This document shows positions 24,799 to 32,200 of a stretch of DNA of 32,435 nt, in pieces (position 1 is the stretch's first letter; every line of letters begins with the position of its first letter). Below the pieces are notes generated by a model. It was not told the DNA's origin and made no database searches. It saw only the letters and a list, made by a program, of their open reading frames with translations. The stretch covers positions 1 through 32,435 of the forward strand of contig JADGOQ010000115.1 in the NCBI GenBank assembly GCA_017882885.1, in the 5' to 3' direction. The position numbers and the translations under genes are program-made. This stretch comes from Actinomycetales bacterium (GTDB lineage: Bacteria; Actinomycetota; Actinomycetes; Actinomycetales; Actinomycetaceae).

Positions 24799-27537
24799 AT
24801 GGAGGAGGTGCGGTCGCCAGCAGCGATGCCGCGACCGACCCCTGCCGAAGCCGCCGCCCCCGACCCCGGCGTGGCCCCTTACGCGGTTCCCACGCGCGAG
24901 CTCACCACGCGTCGCGCCCTGCACCTCGTCGACGTCGAGGAGCGGCACATCCGCCGCCCCGGCGACCTGGTGGCGCTCATCCTGTCCGCGGTCGGGATCG
25001 CGCTGGTGCTCGTTCTCGCGATCTACGGCCAGTCCACCGCCGCCGGCGTGACCCAGGACGTCACCCAGGTGGTGAACGCCGCCCTCGGCCAATTGCTGCT
25101 CCTCCCGCTCACCGCGATCGAGGGCCTGGTCGTCTTCCTCATCCCGGTGAGCGTGATCGTCATCACCATCGTGCGCCGGCAGTGGCGCATCCTCCTCGAG
25201 GCGCTGGTCGCGGGACTCCTCGCCGCCGTGATCGCGTGGGCGGCGGTGCAGTTCCTGGACCTGCTGAGCATCAACCATTCCCTCAACGTCGGCCTCACCC
25301 GCAACCCGCGCGGCCTCGCGGTGCCGGCGTTCTCCCCGTTCGTGGCCGCCATCTCCGCCCTGCTGACCGTGGTGGGCCGCGGCCCCAACTCGAAGCTGGT
25401 GCGGTGGTCCTGGTACTTCCTGTTCTTCGTGATCGGCATGGCCGTCATCCGGGGCGACCAGACCATCGCCGGAGCCATCATCACGGTCTTCCTCGGCCGC
25501 ATGGTCGGCTTCGGCTCGCGGTACGTCGGCGGGGCGCGGACTACCCGCGCTGCCGGCCTCGCCCTGATCAGGGGCCTGCGCCGGGCCGGTCTGGACCCCG
25601 ACCGCGTCGTGCGCCTCGACGTCGCCGAGGCACCGTTGCAGGCCTGGCTGGTCTCCTCCAGCGCCCCCGTCGGGTACAACGCCCAACTCCAGGCACCCGC
25701 CGATGCCCTCCCGATGGCGCCCACCCCGGACCACCCCGTGACCCCCCGCCGCCCGGCCTCCACCGGTGAACCGGTGCTCGCCGACTTCTCCGAGATCATG
25801 CGCATGCTCGACTCGGACACCGACGTGATCGTGCCCGACCCACTCCCCATCCCCGCCGACGTCGTCGCGATCCTGGCGGCCGAGCGCCGCACCACCGGCT
25901 CGGGTTACCGCACCTACGGGGTCTGGCAGAGCGGCGTGCGCTCGGACGTCACCGTCATGGACGGCGACCGGCAGGTGGTGGGGCTGCTCGCGAGCCTCTG
26001 GGAGACGATCCGGCTCCGCGGCGTCAGCCGCCGGGTGACCCCCACCCTGCGCGAGACCGCCGAGCACGCCATCCTCATGAACTACGAGGCCGCGAGTGCC
26101 GGCGTCAACGTCCCGTCCATCAATGGGATCGCGGAGGCCGCGGACTCCATCCTGCTCGTGCAGCCCCACGTCGTCGGGCCGCGCACGCTGGTCGAGCTGG
26201 AGTCCGTGCCGGACGAGCTGCTGGACACACTGTGGTCCCAGCTGGGCGGCGCCCATGACCGCGGGATCGCGCACCGGAACATGTCGGCGTCCGACGTCCA
26301 GGTGGACGCGGGGGGCGCCCTGTGGATTCGCGGCTGGGAGGTGGGTGAGATCGCGTCCTCCGAGCTGTCCCGCCGTTTCGACCTTGCCCAGGTCCTCACC
26401 ATGGTCGCCCTCAAGGTGGGCGTGGATCGAGCGCTGGCCTCCGCCCGCCGGAGCCTCTCGAGCACGCAACTGGCGTCCATCGCGCCCCTGCTGCAGGGGG
26501 TCGCGATGCCGCGCGAGACCCGAGCGGCGATGTCCTCCCACAAGAAGATCCTCGGCGAACTGCGGTCCGAGCTCACCGCCCTCATCCCGACGGCGAGTGC
26601 CGAGCCCATCCCGCTGCGGCGGTTCAGCCTGCGCACCGTCCTGTCCACCTCGGTGGCGCTGCTCGCCGCCGTCATCGTGTTCGGGTCGCTCAACTTCCAG
26701 GACGTCATCACCTCCTTCAAGGACGCGAATCCCTGGTGGCTGCTCGCGGCGTTCGGGTTCGGCCTCTCCACCTACTACGGCGCCGCGCTCGGGCTCGTGT
26801 CCTTCACGCAGGAGAAGCTGCCCCTCTGGCGCACCACCAAGGTCCAGATCGCCTCCTCGATCGTCAGCCTCGTGGCCCCCGCCGGGGTGGGGCCGGCAGC
26901 CATCGACCTGCGGTACCTCTCGCGGCAGAAGGTGGACGCGCCGATCGCGGTGGCCACCGTCTCGCTCACGATGGTGGCCCGCTTCGTCGCCACCATCATC
27001 CTGCTGGTCCTGGTCACCGTGTTCACGGGTTCCGCGGGCTCCGTGGCGCTGCCGTCCACCGCGCTGATGGTGGGCATCGCCGTCGTCGTGCTGGTGGTCG
27101 GGGTGCTGGTGGCGATCCCGGCGATCCGCGCCTGGGTGTTCGGCAAGCTGCAGCCCATCGTGCAGCAGGTATGGCCCCGGCTCGTGTGGCTCATGGGCAA
27201 CCCGCGGCGCCTGGCGGTCGGCTTCCTCGGCAACGTCATCATGACGGCCGGCTACGTGGTGGCCTTCGGGTGCACGCTGGCGGCCTTCGGGTACACCCTG
27301 CCGGCGTCCACCCTCGCGATCACCTACCTCGCCTCCAACACGGCGGGGTCGCTGGTCCCCTCGCCCGCTGGCATCGGGCCCGTGGAGCTGGCCCTCACCT
27401 CCGGCCTCACCCTGGCCGGCATCCCCTCGGCCACCGCGCTCTCGGTGACCCTGGTCTTCCGCGTGCTCACCCTGTGGGCGCGCGTGCCGCTCGGCTGGCT
27501 CGCGCTGCGCTCCCTGCAGAGGACGAATGACCTCTGA
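24799..27537 (+). CDS. Membrane protein fusing a degenerate kinase-like domain to a flippase-type (lysylphosphatidylglycerol synthase TM) domain
   Basis: 912-residue protein in three parts. Residues 50-240 carry about six membrane helices. Residues 360-600 form a cytoplasmic kinase-like domain: GYRTYGVWQSGVRSDVTVM in place of the glycine-loop strand, EHAILMNYEAASAGVNVP as the C-helix region, and a catalytic-loop remnant IAHRNMSASDVQV (His492-Arg-Asn494), where the usual Asp is Asn; the DFG position reads GWE. It is therefore probably a pseudokinase or a phosphotransferase-like sensor. Residues 610-905 form an eight-helix domain of the LPG synthase membrane-region type (AAFGFGLSTYYGAALGLVSF, LVAPAGVGPAAIDLRYLSR, SNTAGSLVPSPAGIGPVELAL), which moves lipid-linked cargo in characterised members. 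No aminoacyl-transfer domain is present. The next gene overlaps by 11 nt. Confidence 0.82.
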   Translation: MEEVRSPAAMPRPTPAEAAAPDPGVAPYAVPTRELTTRRALHLVDVEERHIRRPGDLVALILSAVGIALVLVLAIYGQSTAAGVTQDVTQVVNAALGQLLLLPLTAIEGLVVFLIPVSVIVITIVRRQWRILLEALVAGLLAAVIAWAAVQFLDLLSINHSLNVGLTRNPRGLAVPAFSPFVAAISALLTVVGRGPNSKLVRWSWYFLFFVIGMAVIRGDQTIAGAIITVFLGRMVGFGSRYVGGARTTRAAGLALIRGLRRAGLDPDRVVRLDVAEAPLQAWLVSSSAPVGYNAQLQAPADALPMAPTPDHPVTPRRPASTGEPVLADFSEIMRMLDSDTDVIVPDPLPIPADVVAILAAERRTTGSGYRTYGVWQSGVRSDVTVMDGDRQVVGLLASLWETIRLRGVSRRVTPTLRETAEHAILMNYEAASAGVNVPSINGIAEAADSILLVQPHVVGPRTLVELESVPDELLDTLWSQLGGAHDRGIAHRNMSASDVQVDAGGALWIRGWEVGEIASSELSRRFDLAQVLTMVALKVGVDRALASARRSLSSTQLASIAPLLQGVAMPRETRAAMSSHKKILGELRSELTALIPTASAEPIPLRRFSLRTVLSTSVALLAAVIVFGSLNFQDVITSFKDANPWWLLAAFGFGLSTYYGAALGLVSFTQEKLPLWRTTKVQIASSIVSLVAPAGVGPAAIDLRYLSRQKVDAPIAVATVSLTMVARFVATIILLVLVTVFTGSAGSVALPSTALMVGIAVVVLVVGVLVAIPAIRAWVFGKLQPIVQQVWPRLVWLMGNPRRLAVGFLGNVIMTAGYVVAFGCTLAAFGYTLPASTLAITYLASNTAGSLVPSPAGIGPVELALTSGLTLAGIPSATALSVTLVFRVLTLWARVPLGWLALRSLQRTNDL

Positions 27538-28927
27538 GGCGGAGTCCCCGGCCGCGGACCTGCCCGACGGCGCCCCGGTCTCCTCCCCCTCCTCCCCCTC
27601 CTCCGCCGGCCAGGCGGTCACCGTCGCGAGCGCGGTCACCGCCGTCGTCGCCCTCGTGTACGGGCTGTACGCGTGGCTGCAGTGGACGGCCCTGATCGTG
27701 CCGTCGTGGGACCTGGGCATCTTCTCCCAGCTCGCGAAGGCCTACTCCACCCTGGATGCCCCGATCGTCCCCATCAAGGGCGAGGGCTTCAACCTCCTCG
27801 GGGACCATTTCCATCCGCTGCTTGTGCTGCTGGGGCCGGTGTGGGCGCTCTGGCCCTCCGGGCTCACCCTCCTGCTGCTGCAGGCGCTGCTGTTCGCGGT
27901 GGCCACCTGGCCGCTGACGCGCCTCGCGGTGGAGCGCCACGGCGCCGGATTCGGCGCCGTGTTCGGCCTGGCGTTCGGGCTGGGCTGGGGCCTGCAGTCC
28001 GCCGTCGCGGCCCAGTTCCACGAGATCGCGATCGCCGTCCCCCTGGTGGCGTTCGCGCTCACGGCGTACCTCCGCGGGGACCTGGTCCGCTGCGTCCTGT
28101 GGGCGGCGCCGCTGGTGTTCGTGAAGGAGGACCTGGGGCTCACCGCGGCGGCTCTCGGGCTGCTGATCGCGTGGCGCCACCCGGCCGCCCGGCGGCTCGG
28201 CCTCGGCCTCGCCGCGTGGGGCATCCTGTGGACGGTCCTGGCCACCGCCGTCATCCTGCCGGCGCTCAACCCGTCGGACCAGTACGACTACACCTCCCGC
28301 CTCACCGGCCTGCTCACCCCGTTCACCCCGGTGGAGAAGTGGGTGACCCTGGCGATGCTCGTCGCCACCGCGGGGGTGGTGGGGTTGCGGTCGCCGCTCA
28401 TGCTGCTGATGCTGCCCACGCTGGCGTGGCGTTTCGCCGGCGACGTGCCCTACTACTGGGGCTGGCAGTGGCACTACAGCGCGATCCTCATGCCGATCGC
28501 GTTCGCCGCCCTCCTCGACGCCGTCCCCGCCACCCGGCTGCGCCGCAACGCCGCGCTGGGGGTCGCCGTCGCCGTGACGCTGGTGCTGGGCACGGCGCTG
28601 CCCCTGACGACGCTGGTGCGCCCGGCGTCCTATGACCGCACCTGGCGCTGGGACCCGGCCCAGCGCGTCATCGCCGCGATCCCGGAGGGCGCCACCGTCG
28701 ATGCGGACCTGACCCTCCTCGCCTACCTGGCCCCCACGACCACGGTGTACTGGGTCGGCAACGCGAACCCCGTCCCGCAGTTCGTGGTGGTGGACGGGTA
28801 CTCGCCCTGGTGGGGTGGCCATCCGCCCGACGACGTCGCCGCGTGGGCGAGTGCGCGCTTCGGCGTCCCGTTCGAGCTCGTCCTGGACGACGGCGAGTTC
28901 TGGGTGGCGCGACGGGCGGACGGGTGA
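27527..28927 (+). CDS. DUF2079 multi-helix membrane protein
   Basis: 466-residue integral membrane protein with about 10 helices. DUF2079 features: WDLGIFSQLAKAYSTLDAP (about 61-79), GDHFHPLLVLLGPVWALWP, AAQFHEIAIAVPLVAFAL and VKEDLGLTAAALG; the acidic-aromatic loop WDLGIF after the first helix resembles GT-C glycosyltransferases, so it may move a sugar from a lipid carrier, but no member is well characterised. The C-terminal soluble part ends in FELVLDDGEFWVARR. The N-terminal 28 residues are Ser/Pro-rich. The ATG lies 11 nt inside the end of the preceding flippase-type gene, so the two are coupled and may work on the same envelope glycolipid. Confidence 0.85.
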   Translation: MTSEAESPAADLPDGAPVSSPSSPSSAGQAVTVASAVTAVVALVYGLYAWLQWTALIVPSWDLGIFSQLAKAYSTLDAPIVPIKGEGFNLLGDHFHPLLVLLGPVWALWPSGLTLLLLQALLFAVATWPLTRLAVERHGAGFGAVFGLAFGLGWGLQSAVAAQFHEIAIAVPLVAFALTAYLRGDLVRCVLWAAPLVFVKEDLGLTAAALGLLIAWRHPAARRLGLGLAAWGILWTVLATAVILPALNPSDQYDYTSRLTGLLTPFTPVEKWVTLAMLVATAGVVGLRSPLMLLMLPTLAWRFAGDVPYYWGWQWHYSAILMPIAFAALLDAVPATRLRRNAALGVAVAVTLVLGTALPLTTLVRPASYDRTWRWDPAQRVIAAIPEGATVDADLTLLAYLAPTTTVYWVGNANPVPQFVVVDGYSPWWGGHPPDDVAAWASARFGVPFELVLDDGEFWVARRADG

Positions 28928-28939
28928 GGGGCGGGCGTC

Positions 28940-28945
28940 TACAGT
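28940..28945 (+). promoter_or_regulatory. Candidate -10 hexamer of a leaderless promoter (CopC-domain gene)
   Basis: TACAGT lies 7 nt before the GTG at 28953. The spacing repeats that of other leaderless-looking genes in the window and supports this GTG as the true start. Confidence 0.5.
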
Positions 28946-28952
28946 TGATGGG

Positions 28953-29603
28953 GTGACCGCCCTCCGCCTCCCCGGACGCGCCGCGCTGCTGGCGCTCGTC
29001 GCCGGTGCGCTGCTGGCGCCGGCGCTGGCGCTCCCCGCGCAGGCGCACGAACAGCTGGTCTCCTCCGTTCCGGCCGAGGGCGAGGTGCTCAGCGAGCTGC
29101 CCCCGCAGATCGTGCTTGAGTTCACCAACGCCCTCCTCGACGCCACCCCCGCGGTACTGATCCGGGATGCGGCGGACACCACGGTGTACGAGGCCACACC
29201 CACTGTGTCGGACAGGGTGGCCACCGCGCCGTTCCCGGCGCTCAGCGACGGCACGTACCACCTGAACTGGTCCGTGGTCTCCGCGGACGGCCACCGCATC
29301 GAGGGCTCGGTGTCGTTCGAGCTGGCCACCGGGCTGGCCGGGGACGACGGCGCAACGTTCGAGGCCGCTCCCGCCGCGTCGTCCCCCGGGGCGGGCGCGA
29401 CGTCGTCGTCGGTCGACACCACGGCGGCCGCCACGCCGGCGCTGACCCCTACCGCGACGCCGTCGGCGGAGGGTGGGACCTCCGGCCTCAGCGACCTGCC
29501 GACCGCCGCGAAGGTGGCGATCGGCGTGGGCGGGGTGGGCGCGGTGGCGGCCGTGATCGGCGCCATGCTCCGCGCGCGGCGGGGCGGAATCCGCGGACAG
29601 TGA
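28953..29603 (+). CDS. CopC-domain membrane-anchored protein
   Basis: 216-residue exported protein. A signal peptide ends at about AQA (29-31), which would leave His32 as the first mature residue, the usual first copper ligand of CopC. The CopC domain covers about 32-128: HEQLVSSVPAEGEVLSELPP, VLEFTNALLDATPAVLI, and YHLNWSVVSADGHRIEGSVSFEL with the conserved Asp and His. A Ser/Thr/Ala-rich linker and one C-terminal helix (about 188-206) with ARRGG after it anchor it in the membrane. No CopD membrane domain is fused or adjacent, so it may bind copper or be a YobA-like envelope protein. The GTG at 28953 gives a proper signal peptide and follows a -10-like site; the upstream open frame lies in the previous gene. 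The next gene is 22 nt away. Confidence 0.87.
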   Translation: MTALRLPGRAALLALVAGALLAPALALPAQAHEQLVSSVPAEGEVLSELPPQIVLEFTNALLDATPAVLIRDAADTTVYEATPTVSDRVATAPFPALSDGTYHLNWSVVSADGHRIEGSVSFELATGLAGDDGATFEAAPAASSPGAGATSSSVDTTAAATPALTPTATPSAEGGTSGLSDLPTAAKVAIGVGGVGAVAAVIGAMLRARRGGIRGQ

Positions 29604-29625
29604 GCAACGGACAGAAGGAGCAGGC

Positions 29626-30567
29626 GTGAGCGACTACCAGGGCGTCACCCCTCCCCCGGGCGATGCCGGCCGGGGACCGGGTGGCCAGGGACTTGGTGGC
29701 CAGGGACTTGGCGGCCAGGGACCGGGTGGCCACGACGCCGCCGGGCACACCGGCCCGCCCCCCAAGGCGCCCGCGCAGCGGACGCTGATCGTGATCCTGA
29801 CGATGGCGATCGTCCTGTTGCTCGGCATCATCATAGGCATCGTCATCTCCAACCGGGACAGCGCACAGGGCGACCAGGGCTCCACCACCGGAACCGCCGG
29901 CTCGGCGACCGATCCGGCGGCCACCGCTGAAGGCTCGGCCGCGGCCACCCCCGACCCCACCGCGAGCCCCACCCTCACCGAGGAGCAGCAGCAGGAGGTG
30001 CTGGACCTGATCCGGGCCCAGCCCCGCCGCGACCCCGACGACCCGCTCGCCATGGGCGAGGTGGACGCGCCCGTGGTCCTCATCGAGTACGCCGACTTCC
30101 GGTGCCACTATTGCGGCCAGTTCTCGCTGGAGACCCGCCCCGGCCTGATGTCCCTGGTGGACGACGGCACCCTGCGCATCGAGTGGCGCGACTTCCCGGT
30201 GTTCCAGGAGGAGTCCGTGGACCTCGCGGTGGCGGCGCGCGCGGCCGGTGAGCAGGGGCTCTTCTGGGAGTACAACGACGCGGTGTTCACCTACCAGTTC
30301 GTGGACGGCAAGAAGGACTTCTCCGCAGAGCCGCTGGCGGGTCTCGCCCAGCAGGTGGGGGTGCCGGACCCCGAGCAGTTCGCGGCGGACGTCGCCGGGG
30401 AGGAACTCCGCGCCGCGGTCCAGGCGGAATACCAGGCCACCATGGCCCTGTTGGGGCAGGCCTCCACCCCGCAGTTCCTCATCAATGACCAGTACGTGGG
30501 CGGCGCGAAACCGCTCGCGGACTTCGAGGCCGTGATCGCTCAGGAACTCGCGAAGGTCCAGGGCTGA
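29626..30567 (+). CDS. Membrane-anchored DsbA-like thiol-disulfide oxidoreductase
   Basis: 313-residue protein with a Gly/Gln-rich N-terminal tail (about 15-36), one membrane helix (about 53-75), a Thr/Ala/Pro linker, and an extracellular thioredoxin-fold domain from about 125. The redox motif is CHYC (Cys160, Cys163) in YADFRCHYCGQFS, followed by the helical insert and STPQFLIND with the cis-proline, as in DsbA/MdbA-like enzymes that introduce disulfides into exported proteins. The GTG start at 29626 follows AGAAGGAG. It lies 22 nt after the CopC-domain gene and probably shares its transcript; a strong hairpin follows the stop. The Gly-rich tail is encoded by a 15-bp DNA repeat. Confidence 0.9.
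   Translation: MSDYQGVTPPPGDAGRGPGGQGLGGQGLGGQGPGGHDAAGHTGPPPKAPAQRTLIVILTMAIVLLLGIIIGIVISNRDSAQGDQGSTTGTAGSATDPAATAEGSAAATPDPTASPTLTEEQQQEVLDLIRAQPRRDPDDPLAMGEVDAPVVLIEYADFRCHYCGQFSLETRPGLMSLVDDGTLRIEWRDFPVFQEESVDLAVAARAAGEQGLFWEYNDAVFTYQFVDGKKDFSAEPLAGLAQQVGVPDPEQFAADVAGEELRAAVQAEYQATMALLGQASTPQFLINDQYVGGAKPLADFEAVIAQELAKVQG
29680..29731 (+). repeat. 15-bp tandem repeat inside the DsbA-like gene
   Basis: GGTGGCCAGGGACTT occurs at 29680-29694 and 29695-29709, a diverged third copy at 29710-29724 and a half copy after it. Because 15 is a multiple of three, it adds GGQGL units to the cytoplasmic tail without shifting the frame. Confidence 0.85.
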
Positions 30568-30592
30568 GATTCGGAGAGCCGAGGCTCGGGAC

Positions 30593-30624
30593 GGGCCGGC
30601 CGGCGGATCGCCGGCGGCCGGCCC
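30593..30624. terminator. Strong bidirectional hairpin terminator
   Basis: GGGCCGGCC pairs with GGCCGGCCC over 9 bp; an inner GGCG/CGCC stem with loop GAT continues it, leaving a 3-nt bulge. It fills the gap between the convergent DsbA-like and PfkB genes and directly touches the PfkB stop codon. Confidence 0.75.
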
Positions 30625-31581
30625 TCACCACTCAGGGGAGTAGGCGTTCCAGCCGACCTCGGGAGGGGTGGGGGCGCCGGCATCCTTGGGTACCACACCC
30701 AAGATCGCCTTGAGGTCATCCGCGTTCGTCGACCCGTAGACCGGTTCGCTGGACACCAGGCGGGCGGCGGCCTGACAGCCTCGCGTGGCCGCGGTGACGG
30801 CGTCGGCCTTCTCCTTGACAAGGTGGTGCAGGAATACCGCCCAGTACATGTCACCCGCGCCCACGGAGTTGATCGCCTGCGACTCGGGCGAGGTCACATG
30901 GACCGGCTCGGTCATCTCGCGGGTGAGGACGAGGGCGCCGTCGCGGCCCAGGGTCATCGACAGGACCTTCGCAGCCGAACGCTCCCGCAGGTCCTTCAGC
31001 ACCTCCGGCTCGCGGCCGTGCAGCAGCTCGTTCGACATGTTGATGTAGGTGGCGCCGAGGAAGTCCTGGTCGTAGGGGTTGTCCGCACCCTGGATGTCCT
31101 GCAGGTCGACGGCGAAACGCTGGCCCCGTTGCCGCAACGGCTCGATGAGGGGCCGTGCCATGTCCAGGTTGGCGAGCACCACTAGCTTGGCGCGATACAG
31201 GTCCGGCGCCAGGTCCTCGGGTGTGAAGGCGAAATCGGCGGCATCCGTGAGGTCCGTGTTGACCTGGCGGCGGCCGGTGGTGTCGTAGAGCACCACGGAA
31301 CGGGGGGTGCGCGCCAGTTCGCGGCGGCACAGGTGGGTGGACAGGTTGTAGCGGTAGGCCTCGGCGTCGATCATGGCGGCCGGGTAGTCCTCGCCGAGGG
31401 GGCTGGCCAGTGCCACCATGTGGCCAAGGGCGCTGAGGGAGCGCGCCACGTTGAAGCCGACCCCACCCACGGTGTGCCGGATCATGCCGGTGAGGTACCG
31501 CTGCGCCGTGTACTCGACGGGGAACCGCTCGACCGGTAGGGAGGTCTGCTGATTGGCGATGCCAATCGCCACAACTCTCAT
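30625..31581 (-). CDS. PfkB-family carbohydrate kinase
   Basis: 318-residue kinase of the ribokinase/PfkB family, which phosphorylates a sugar or nucleoside with ATP. The first family signature region is HTVGGVGFNVARSLSALG (about 36-53), and the second is NSVGAGDMYWAVFLHHLV with the catalytic GAGD (241-244, Asp244). The substrate-lid region DLTDAADFAF and the ATP-side SMTLGRDGALVLTRE are also visible. AAGGAG lies 6 nt before the ATG at 31581; 18 further codons upstream are not used. It is divergent from hisI and alone in its transcript. The substrate cannot be assigned: ribose, fructose-type sugars, adenosine and pseudouridine are all handled by relatives. Confidence 0.9.
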   Translation of the reverse strand: MRVVAIGIANQQTSLPVERFPVEYTAQRYLTGMIRHTVGGVGFNVARSLSALGHMVALASPLGEDYPAAMIDAEAYRYNLSTHLCRRELARTPRSVVLYDTTGRRQVNTDLTDAADFAFTPEDLAPDLYRAKLVVLANLDMARPLIEPLRQRGQRFAVDLQDIQGADNPYDQDFLGATYINMSNELLHGREPEVLKDLRERSAAKVLSMTLGRDGALVLTREMTEPVHVTSPESQAINSVGAGDMYWAVFLHHLVKEKADAVTAATRGCQAAARLVSSEPVYGSTNADDLKAILGVVPKDAGAPTPPEVGWNAYSPEW

Positions 31582-31667
31582 GACCTGCTCCTTCGGGGGT
31601 CCACCGCGCGCAGAAGTGGCCGGGTCCGGTTCCATTGTTCAACGGGGTCGCGCTTCCTACGGTGCTT

Positions 31668-31703
31668 TTGGGCACCCGTTCCCGCCCTTCTTGGGCACCC
31701 GTT
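31668..31703. promoter_or_regulatory. 13-bp direct repeat in the pfkB-hisI divergent region
   Basis: TTGGGCACCCGTT occurs at 31668-31680 and 31691-31703, 23 nt apart, and GGTGC at 31661-31665 pairs with GCACC in the first copy. The 223-nt gap must hold both promoters. A possible hisI -10 is TAGTTT at 31761-31766. The repeat may bind a regulator of either gene. Confidence 0.45.
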
Positions 31704-31804
31704 GCGGCCGTGGCCCGACGTCGTTCTGGTCACCCCGGACGCCACCAGTGTGGAACGTGATAGTTTCCGTGACGTTTCCTGCCCGTCCCACGTGGAGGCC
31801 CTTG

Positions 31805-32200
31805 ATGACCCAGCCGCAGTTCCAGCCGGATTTCGCCAAGGCCGGCGGCCTCATCACGGCCGTGACCGTGGACGTGTCCAACGGCGAGGTCCTGATGGTC
31901 GCGTACATGAACGAGGAGTCGTTCCGGCTGACGCTCGAGACGGGGAAGGCGCACTACTGGTCGCGGTCCCGGCAGAAGCTCTGGAAGAAGGGTGAATCCT
32001 CGGGGAACATGCAGGATCTCGTCGAGATGCGCATGGACTGCGACCTCGACGCCGTCGTCCTGCGCGTGCGGCAGACCGGACCCGCCTGCCACGAGGGCTT
32101 CCACAGCTGCTTCTACCGCACCGTGGCGGAGGACGGGTCCCTCGTGGAGATTGCCGAGCGCGAAATGACGCCCGAACAGATGTACGGCGGCGCGAAGTGA
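31805..32200 (+). CDS. hisI: Phosphoribosyl-AMP cyclohydrolase
   Basis: 131-residue enzyme of the third step of histidine synthesis, opening the adenine ring of PR-AMP. Characteristic sequence: GEVLMVAYMNEESFRLTLETGKAHYWSRSRQKLWKKGESSGN split over residues 27-68, then the metal site with Asp78, Cys79, Asp80 and the zinc cysteines Cys95 and Cys102 in TGPACHEGFHSCFYR. GGAGG lies 8 nt before the ATG, which fixes the start; the longer upstream frame runs through the promoter. No PR-ATP pyrophosphohydrolase (HisE) domain is fused. hisG follows with a GTGA overlap, so this is the start of a histidine operon. Confidence 0.96.
   Translation: MTQPQFQPDFAKAGGLITAVTVDVSNGEVLMVAYMNEESFRLTLETGKAHYWSRSRQKLWKKGESSGNMQDLVEMRMDCDLDAVVLRVRQTGPACHEGFHSCFYRTVAEDGSLVEIAEREMTPEQMYGGAK

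Noticed and set aside
24649-27720. A 1023-codon minus-strand frame opposite the kinase-like/flippase gene
   Set aside because: It is rich in His, Asp, Gly and Arg without motifs, while the plus strand encodes clear membrane domains.
27467-29566. A 699-codon minus-strand frame across the DUF2079 and CopC-domain genes
   Set aside because: It crosses two real genes and has only low-complexity sequence.
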